Source: JBPCRW01 sp050996405
GTDB taxonomy: Bacteria > Acidobacteriota > Blastocatellia > Pyrinomonadales > Pyrinomonadaceae
Assembly (NCBI GenBank): GCA_050996405.1
Contig: JBPCRW010000041.1
Coordinates: forward strand, 1-11,104
Direction of reading: 5' to 3'
Length of the DNA stretch: 11,104 bases
Shown here one piece after another: positions 6,521 to 11,104 of the stretch. Each line of letters opens with the position of its first letter. Position 1 is the stretch's first letter. A model generated the notes under the pieces. It was not told where the DNA came from. It worked only from the letters and a program-made list of their open reading frames with translations, and did not search any database. The translations under genes were made by a program, and so were the position numbers.

Positions 6521-7146
6521 ACTTTATCGTTTATATATTTAAGTTGAACAGGCAATTCTTTTTCTGATTTATGTATTAAATTTCCGTAGTTGCTATAATG
6601 CCAAACTCTATATAAATTCCAATTTTCATTATCAACTTTAATGCTGACTTCTTTAATTGCATTTTCTGAATTTCCCCTTACACGACTTTTTGCAACTCTC
6701 AATGCTTTGATAAAAGTATTAAATACTTTGTCTCCGAAACAAATTATTTGCCTTGTTTGGGAATCATCAACCGAGCGAATTTTTTCAATAAACCCTTTGA
6801 CGGCATCTTGTTCTTCAATCATTACCTGATTTGAATTTGTTTCAATTTGTTCTGATACATCGGTCATAAATCCGCCAATTAAATTTGTGAGATTAGCATC
6901 TTGAACAAATCGTTTAAGCCTTTTGTCTCCTGTATGACCTTTCGTGTGAAAGTTCGACAAGGGTGCAACTTTTGAAGATTCATTAGCCCTATTAGAACGA
7001 TTCAGTCCGACAAAAATTACTCTGCTATGAAGTAGTGCTTGTTTTGAAAGGAAAAAATTCAAATCATTTTCATTCCGTTCGCTCCAAACAGCCCAACTGC
7101 TCGTTGCAATTTGCTTCAAATTATCAAAGGCTTCAATATCAATCAT
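6517..7146 (-). CDS. Probable uracil-DNA-glycosylase-fold protein, methyltransferase partner
   Basis: The 209-residue protein is not firmly recognised. Its pattern resembles the uracil-DNA glycosylase superfamily: a core strand and loop VIFVGLNRSN, then GDKRLKRFVQDANLTNLIGG (an 'N-L-x-x' strand after a helix), then QIICFGDKVFNTFI, and a late RVWHYSNYGN that sits where these enzymes have H-P-S-P. The active-site residues are not standard, so activity is uncertain. It overlaps the methyltransferase start by 4 bases, implying joint action. It could repair or cut at modified or deaminated sites, or be an unusual nuclease. The DNA is clearly AT-rich: 28% GC in 6541-6600 against 52% in 7981-8040 by hand count, a sign of transfer. 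An ATG at 7146 follows the mutase stop by 10 bases. An ATG at 7176 would read through the mutase tail, so it is less likely. No Shine-Dalgarno sequence is seen. Confidence 0.6.
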   Translation of the reverse strand: MIDIEAFDNLKQIATSSWAVWSERNENDLNFFLSKQALLHSRVIFVGLNRSNRANESSKVAPLSNFHTKGHTGDKRLKRFVQDANLTNLIGGFMTDVSEQIETNSNQVMIEEQDAVKGFIEKIRSVDDSQTRQIICFGDKVFNTFIKALRVAKSRVRGNSENAIKEVSIKVDNENWNLYRVWHYSNYGNLIHKSEKELPVQLKYINDKV

Positions 7147-7156
7147 TTGTTTAATA

Positions 7157-8830
7157 CTAAAAAGCCGGTTCTTCATAGACGCCGTAAACGTCGCGCAAAG
7201 CCGTGCAGATTTCTTCGACGGTGGCGTAGGCTTTGACGGCTTCGATGGTTGCGGGCATCAGGTTTTCATTGGCGATTGCGCCTTTTTTGAGTTTTTCTAA
7301 AACATTGGCGACCGCGCCGTTATCACGTTTTGTTTTGGTTTGCTCTAATCTTTCCAATTGATGTTCGCGGATATTTTCGTCAATCTGCAAAATCTCGATT
7401 TTAGAAAATTCGTCATCCATCGCGTATTTGTTGACACCGACGATGGTTTGTTCATTTCTTTCGACGGCTTTTTGATATTGATATGCCGATTCCTGAATCT
7501 CTCTTTGGGGAAAACCGGCTTCGACGGCTTCGACCATTCCGCCGAAATTATCAATTTTATCGAAATAATCGAAACAGCCGTCAATCATTTTCTGCGTCAA
7601 ACTTTCGACGTAGAACGAACCGCCGAGCGGGTCAACCGTGTTCGCCGCGCCTGTTTCTTCAGCAATAATTTGCTGCGTTCGCAGAGCGATTAACGCGGCT
7701 TGGTCGGTCGGAAGCGCAAGAGCTTCGTCGTAAGCGTCCGTATGCAAAGATTGTGTTCCGCCCAAAACTCCGGCTAACGCTTGAATTGCGACCCGCGCGA
7801 TATTATTTAAAGGCTGTTGCGAAGTCAGCGAAACTCCGGCGGTTTGCGTGTGAAAACGCATCTGCATCGTTCTGGGGTTTTTCGCGCCGAAACGCTCTTT
7901 CATCGTCTTTGCCCAGACGACGCGGGCGGCGCGATACTTGGCGATTTCCTCGAAAAAGTCGTTGTGCGAATTAAAGAAAAACGAGATGCGCGGAACGAAT
8001 TCGTCAACGTCCATTCCGCGTTCAACGCCGTATTGAACATATTCCACGCCGTCGCGCAACGTGAACGCGAGTTCCTGCAAAGCCGTCGCGCCTGCTTCCC
8101 GAATGTGATAACCCGAAACGGAAATCGGATTGTATTTCGGCACATTTTTGGCGCAGTATTCAAACGTATCAATGACCAATTTCATTGCCGGTTTGATTGG
8201 ATAAATCCATTCTTTCTGCGCGATATATTCCTTCAAAATATCGTTTTGCAAAGTGCCGGAAATCTTTTTGAAATCACAGCCCTGTTTTTCCGCCAAGGCG
8301 ACGTAAAATGCCAGAAAAATCCAAGCCGGAGCGTTAATCGTTTGCGAAACCGTCACATCTTCCAGATTTATTCCGTCAAACAAAACCTCAAAATCCGCAA
8401 ATGAAGAAACCGCCACGCCGCATTTGCCGACTTCGCCTTCGCTCAAAGGCGAATCCGCGTCTAAACCCATTAAAGCGGGCAAATCATACGCCGTCGAAAG
8501 TCCCGTCTGACCCTGCGACATCAGATATTTGAAACGCCGATTCGTTTCTTCAGGCGAAGAAAACCCCGCGAACTGGCGCATCGTCCACAATTTCCCGCGA
8601 TAGCCCGTCGGGTGAATTCCGCGTTTATACGGATATTCGCCGGGGAAACCAATTTCATCCAAATTTTTCGTATCGCTTTCGGTGTAAAGCCGTTCGACGG
8701 GTTCGAGGGAAACGCCTTCAAAACTTTTTTTGCGTTCAGCCGTTTTGTTCAAAACCTTTTGCAAAGTTTCCCGTTCCCAACGCGCTTTTTTTTCCTGCGC
8801 TTCCGATAATGCTTCTTTGACTTCTGACAT
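7157..8830 (-). CDS. Acyl-CoA mutase large subunit, isobutyryl-CoA mutase-like
   Basis: This 557-residue TIM-barrel subunit of the methylmalonyl-CoA mutase superfamily has no B12 domain, which is supplied by the separate small subunit at 2841-3245. Landmarks are TGYRGKLWTMRQFAGF (75-90), GLSTAYDLP (110-118), GTLQNDILKEYIAQKEW (192-208), SGYHIREAG with the catalytic H242, RFHTQTAGVSLT and GGTQSLHT. Aligned by these blocks to the Propionibacterium shermanii MutB numbering (constant offset of 2), Tyr89 is F87 and Arg207 is Q205. Those two residues bind the free carboxylate of methylmalonyl-CoA; Phe and Gln are what isobutyryl-CoA mutase carries (IcmA Phe80, Gln198). Ala114 argues against 2-hydroxyisobutyryl-CoA mutase. 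The ATG at 8830 has no Shine-Dalgarno; its context is ATTTATG. The last 13 codons lie beyond the 18-bp repeat and may have been supplied by the inserted module. Confidence 0.93.
   Translation of the reverse strand: MSEVKEALSEAQEKKARWERETLQKVLNKTAERKKSFEGVSLEPVERLYTESDTKNLDEIGFPGEYPYKRGIHPTGYRGKLWTMRQFAGFSSPEETNRRFKYLMSQGQTGLSTAYDLPALMGLDADSPLSEGEVGKCGVAVSSFADFEVLFDGINLEDVTVSQTINAPAWIFLAFYVALAEKQGCDFKKISGTLQNDILKEYIAQKEWIYPIKPAMKLVIDTFEYCAKNVPKYNPISVSGYHIREAGATALQELAFTLRDGVEYVQYGVERGMDVDEFVPRISFFFNSHNDFFEEIAKYRAARVVWAKTMKERFGAKNPRTMQMRFHTQTAGVSLTSQQPLNNIARVAIQALAGVLGGTQSLHTDAYDEALALPTDQAALIALRTQQIIAEETGAANTVDPLGGSFYVESLTQKMIDGCFDYFDKIDNFGGMVEAVEAGFPQREIQESAYQYQKAVERNEQTIVGVNKYAMDDEFSKIEILQIDENIREHQLERLEQTKTKRDNGAVANVLEKLKKGAIANENLMPATIEAVKAYATVEEICTALRDVYGVYEEPAF
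7197..7214. repeat. Right copy of 18-bp direct repeat, inside the mutase gene
   Basis: AAAGCCGTGCAGATTTCT matches 5560-5577 exactly and encodes (minus strand) the EICTAL stretch near the mutase C-terminus. The start-to-start distance between copies is 1637 bp. A chance exact 18-mer pair in a window this size is on the order of one in a thousand, before counting the homology beyond it. Confidence 0.85.
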
Positions 8831-8839
8831 AAATTTATT

Positions 8840-8868
8840 GTTATAGAATGATAAAATTTTGTTCCGAA
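8840..8868 (-). promoter_or_regulatory. Weak candidate promoter for the mutase large subunit
   Basis: Minus-strand TATAAC (8845-8840) lies 9 bases before the ATG, with TTCGGA (8868-8863) 17 bp further upstream. The -10 box is good and the -35 poor. If used, the leader would be only 2-3 bases long. The 80-bp gap to the MFS gene is otherwise featureless. Confidence 0.35.
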
Positions 8869-8909
8869 CTTATTTTAAGATGCGGGAAATCGCAAAGCAA
8901 CCCGCCCGC

Positions 8910-10259
8910 TTACGCAGATGGTTCTGACTTATCATTTGCCGCGTCGCGCATCCACGTTTGCAGTTTCTCGACATCGGCTTTCACCGTGCGCGAAGCGGCG
9001 AATAAAACGAGCGTTAAAATCGCGCTGAAAATTGGCACGATATACATTGCCGAGCGAAGTCCGGCGGCGCGAAACGGTTCGAGTGCCTGCGCGGTAAAAT
9101 CAGAAATTCCCGCCGCCATTGCTGCCTGATGCGTAAAATAATCGCTGATTAAACCGACGACGTAAGGTCCGAACGACGCGCCCAAAACATACATCGCCAG
9201 AAAATAAATCGCCATCGCCGTGCCGCGCAGAGCCGGTTCGGTGACATCCGAAATCGTCGCATAAACAATCGAATAATAAAAATACATCAGTGCGACGCTC
9301 GTTCCGATTAAAATTAAAAACGTCGTCACGTTTCCGCTTGGCACGCCGAGCGCGAAAAAGAAAAACGGAATCGAAAGCAGAATCGCCAGAGTTAAAACCA
9401 GCAGCGCGCCGTTTGGCGTTCGTTTTTTCGCCGCATCACCAATTATTCCGCCGCCCAAAAGTCCGGGCAGACTCAAAAATCCATAGATAATCATCGAAAC
9501 GAAACTGGCGTTTTGAATATCCAAACCGTGAAAGCGAATCAGATAAGAATTGAGAAACGCGCTCAAGGCGTAGAGGCTGAAATTGTGAATCGCGCCCGAC
9601 AAAATCCACCAGCGCATCGTCGGCAGCGAAAGCATTATTTTATATGCCGAGCCAGCGCGTTTTTGCGTTCCGACATCGACGCTCTCGACCGCGCCACGTT
9701 CCGGTTCGCGGATAAAAAGCGCGAGCAGAACGCAAATCAAACCGGGCAAACCGGCAATAAAAAACGCCGCTCGCCAGCCGTAATTTCGCGCCACCGCGCC
9801 GCTGACGGCAAAACTTAAGGCGAGTCCGACGGGCAGACCGAGCATAAAAACGGAAGTCGCTCTGGCGCGTTTTTCGGCAGGAAAATAATCTGCAATCAGC
9901 GAATTTGCCGCAGGCGCGCACGACGCTTCGCCGACTCCGACACCGAGCCGCAGAGCGAAAAGCTGCCAGAAATTTCGCGCCAAACCGGAAGCCGCCGTCA
10001 GCAAACTCCAGAAAAAAATGCCGACCGACAAAATCCATTTGCGCCTTGTTTTATCGGCGAGCCTGCCAAGTGGCAATCCGACAAAAGCATAAAACAGCGT
10101 GAAAGCCGTATTCAGCGCGCCCAACGCCGAATCACTCAAACCGAATTCCCTGCGAACGGATTCGCCGACCGCGCCGATTATCTGACGGTCGAAAAAATTC
10201 AGCGCGTTGATTAAAAATAAAACTGAGAGCGCATACCAAGCGGCACTTTTTTTGTTCAT
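8910..10259 (-). CDS. MFS transporter, Spinster-like
   Basis: The protein has 449 residues with about 12 hydrophobic segments. Near the N-terminus, ALNFFDRQIIGAV matches the 'N-x-x-DR' opening of Spinster-like major facilitators. The loop 2-3 motif A is present as GLPLGRLADKTRRKW. Helix 4-5 carries RLGVGVGEASCAPAANSLIADYFP, the family's RxGxGxGEA signature, then EKRARATSVFMLGLPVG. Substrates of bacterial members are mostly unknown; lipids, sphingoid compounds and small acids have been suggested. The ATG at 10259 begins MNKKSAAWYALS just before the first membrane helix. In-frame codons up to 10469 encode a basic, non-membrane stretch overlapping the divergent gene and promoter, so they are rejected. 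No Shine-Dalgarno is seen; the context is ATTTATG. Next to acyl-CoA mutase genes it could import or export an organic acid (inference). Confidence 0.9.
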   Translation of the reverse strand: MNKKSAAWYALSVLFLINALNFFDRQIIGAVGESVRREFGLSDSALGALNTAFTLFYAFVGLPLGRLADKTRRKWILSVGIFFWSLLTAASGLARNFWQLFALRLGVGVGEASCAPAANSLIADYFPAEKRARATSVFMLGLPVGLALSFAVSGAVARNYGWRAAFFIAGLPGLICVLLALFIREPERGAVESVDVGTQKRAGSAYKIMLSLPTMRWWILSGAIHNFSLYALSAFLNSYLIRFHGLDIQNASFVSMIIYGFLSLPGLLGGGIIGDAAKKRTPNGALLVLTLAILLSIPFFFFALGVPSGNVTTFLILIGTSVALMYFYYSIVYATISDVTEPALRGTAMAIYFLAMYVLGASFGPYVVGLISDYFTHQAAMAAGISDFTAQALEPFRAAGLRSAMYIVPIFSAILTLVLFAASRTVKADVEKLQTWMRDAANDKSEPSA

Positions 10260-10284
10260 AAATTCAGACGGCAAATTCTTTAAA

Positions 10285-10313
10285 ACTCTACGAACACGCC
10301 GCGCAAATTGCAA
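10285..10313 (-). promoter_or_regulatory. Candidate promoter for the MFS gene
   Basis: Minus-strand TTGCAA (10313-10308), a 17-bp spacer and TAGAGT (10290-10285) match at 4 of 6 in each box. Transcription would start near 10278, some 18 bases before the ATG. The -35 box is a palindrome shared with the divergent promoter. Confidence 0.45.
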
Positions 10314-10336
10314 ACTTTGAACAATCTTTCTACAAT
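10308..10336 (+). promoter_or_regulatory. Promoter of the lipoprotein gene, predicted leaderless
   Basis: TTGCAA (10308-10313), a 17-bp spacer and TACAAT (10331-10336) match at 4 of 6 and 5 of 6. The first transcribed base should be about 7 bases on, near 10343, which falls on the ATGATG start codons at 10342 and 10345. The mRNA would then have no leader. Confidence 0.55.
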
Positions 10337-10341
10337 GGCGA

Positions 10342-10866
10342 ATGATGGTTTCCCGCAAACAATTTGTAAAAATTTTCACATTCGCAGTTTTAACATCAGT
10401 CTTGTTTTGGACGAGCGCGTGTTCGGATTCGGCGGAAACAAACGGCAACGTTAATTCAAACGTTTCCAATCAAACTGCGGGCGGCGCGGCTTTGACAAAG
10501 GACGATATAGATGAACTGTCAGCGATTATTCGTCTGCCGGAAACTCCCGAAGAAGTCGTCTGGCGCGAAGAAGAAACTGCGAATCCGAAAGGAAAAAAAC
10601 TCACCGCGATTTTGAAATTCAACCCGGAATCCGCCGCGAAAATTGTCGAATCCGCCGCGAAAATAAAACCCGCCGCGCCTACGGAAATCGGCACAGAAAA
10701 CTGGTTTCCAAATGAGCTTACCGCGCAGTCGCAGCTTTCGGGAAATGAATCGCTCAAAGGAATTTCTTACGCCGCAAATGATTTTTACAACCCGCCTTAC
10801 ACAAACGGAAAATTGACGAAAGTTAACGAAACAAATTATTTCGTGCTTGAATTAACCACTTACTAA
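10342..10866 (+). CDS. Putative lipoprotein, function unknown
   Basis: The protein has 174 residues (173 from the second ATG at 10345). Residues 5-26 form a basic-then-hydrophobic signal ending in WTSA-C27, a degenerate lipobox with Thr at -3. A Ser/Asn/Thr-rich linker at about 28-48 follows, as in many anchored lipoproteins. The remaining globular part starts with KDDIDELSAIIRLPETPEEVVWREEE and includes an internal near-repeat (ESAAKIVESAAKI). It ends in a Tyr/Asn-rich section. No family is recognised. There is no Shine-Dalgarno site; the promoter predicts a leaderless transcript. Its last 4 bases overlap the end of the convergent NtrC-family gene, with no terminator between. Residue content fits a periplasm-facing, membrane-anchored protein. 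Confidence 0.7.
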   Translation: MMVSRKQFVKIFTFAVLTSVLFWTSACSDSAETNGNVNSNVSNQTAGGAALTKDDIDELSAIIRLPETPEEVVWREEETANPKGKKLTAILKFNPESAAKIVESAAKIKPAAPTEIGTENWFPNELTAQSQLSGNESLKGISYAANDFYNPPYTNGKLTKVNETNYFVLELTTY

Positions 10867-11104
10867 ATCTCGTCGTAACGCTTTAATTTTCGATAAAGCG
10901 TTGACAAATCAATTCCCAGAATTTCGGCGGCGAGCGTTTTATCCTGATTCGACGATTCTAAAATTTCCAAAATATAACGGCGTTCGATTTCTTCGAGCGT
11001 CGGGCGCAAACCGTCGGGGTCGCGCATTTCAAAAGTATTCGCAATTGTTTGCTTGATGCGCGGCGGCAGGCTTTCCAAATCGATTTCCTCGCCGCTTAAA
11101 ATAA
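10863..11104 (-). CDS. C-terminus of an NtrC-family sigma54 activator (partial)
   Basis: The frame is open to the right edge, so only the last 79 or so residues are seen; the start lies outside. LSGEEIDLESLPPRI at the visible beginning is the usual linker after the AAA+ domain. RRYILEILESSNQDKTLAAEILGIDLSTLYRKLKRYDEI is a Fis-type helix-turn-helix: a helix with A-A-x-x-L-G-I, then the recognition helix S-T-L-Y-R-K-L. Such proteins are usually response regulators that activate sigma54 promoters; the receiver and ATPase domains are not in view. The TTG at 11076-11078 is internal. Its target genes cannot be named from this window; no sigma54 promoter (GG-N10-GC) was recognised beside the genes here. 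Confidence 0.88.
   Translation of the reverse strand, partial: ILSGEEIDLESLPPRIKQTIANTFEMRDPDGLRPTLEEIERRYILEILESSNQDKTLAAEILGIDLSTLYRKLKRYDEI

Larger units (their letters stand above)
5560..7214. mobile_element. Putative module integrated into the mutase 3' end
   Basis: An exact 18-bp direct repeat brackets 1.6 kb holding a DNA methyltransferase gene, an overlapping AT-rich gene and a replacement 3' end for the mutase gene. The displaced older tail lies just outside the left copy. This layout matches site-specific integration into the end of a protein gene, with the element restoring the frame. There is no integrase, transposase or terminal inverted repeat inside, so the element would be cargo-only, a deletion remnant, or mobilised in trans. 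Homologous exchange between related mutase loci is an alternative. Confidence 0.5.

Noticed and set aside
7817..8404. Long open frame on the plus strand (195 codons) opposite the mutase gene
   Set aside because: It is antisense to a highly conserved gene, its product is rich in Arg/Phe with no domain, and the opening comes from the codon bias of the real gene.
8882..8905. GCGGG/CCCGC inverted repeat after the MFS gene as a terminator
   Set aside because: Only 5 bp of stem, a 14-base loop and no proper U tract on the minus strand.
10260..10469. N-terminal extension of the MFS protein by 70 residues
   Set aside because: The added residues are basic and non-membrane, and the stretch overlaps both divergent promoters and the lipoprotein gene.
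1..11104. CRISPR arrays, tRNA or rRNA genes, insertion sequences
   Set aside because: No spaced palindromic repeat series, no tRNA-like cloverleaf with a conserved T-loop, and no transposase motifs were seen on either strand.

Overview
The window looks like chromosome of a mid-GC, Gram-negative-like heterotroph. An acidobacterium of the Blastocatellia type would fit: separate large and small cobalamin mutase subunits, an AtuA-family protein, many small secreted proteins, and few Shine-Dalgarno sites. This placement is inference from gene content only. Almost every gene lies on the minus strand. The exceptions are the truncated gene at the left edge and a small lipoprotein gene near the right edge.

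Layout from left to right: (1) the 3' end of a plus-strand gene for a LolA/LppX-like protein, closed by a two-way terminator. (2) A minus-strand AtuA-family gene. (3) A small, very basic secreted protein built from six 11-residue repeats, with its own promoter, a strong ribosome binding site and a terminator. (4) The B12-binding small subunit of an acyl-CoA mutase. (5) Three tightly overlapping envelope or lipid genes: an RsiV/DUF3298-like secreted protein, a sterol-desaturase-family membrane hydroxylase and a secreted 3D-domain protein. (6) A beta-class DNA methyltransferase overlapping an AT-rich gene with a probable uracil-DNA-glycosylase-like fold. (7) The mutase large subunit. (8) A Spinster-like MFS transporter. 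(9) A divergent plus-strand lipoprotein gene whose promoter predicts a leaderless mRNA. (10) The Fis-type C-terminus of an NtrC-family regulator at the right edge.

Two observations stand out. First, the methyltransferase/glycosylase-like pair is bracketed by an exact 18-bp direct repeat. One copy lies inside the 3' end of the mutase large-subunit gene. The other adjoins a displaced, diverged second copy of that gene's 3' end. This is the footprint expected when a roughly 1.6-kb module integrates into the end of a gene and supplies a replacement tail; no integrase is visible. Second, the mutase large subunit has Phe and Gln where methylmalonyl-CoA mutase has its substrate-binding Tyr89 and Arg207. 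This is the isobutyryl-CoA mutase pattern, so the usual methylmalonyl-CoA mutase label is probably wrong.

Working together: the two mutase subunits, separated by the inserted module and the envelope genes, would rearrange branched and linear acyl-CoAs. The AtuA-family protein suggests branched or isoprenoid acid breakdown nearby. Gene spacing allows one long minus-strand transcript from the mutase large subunit to its small subunit. Start sites are mostly without Shine-Dalgarno sequences; four share the context ATTTATG.
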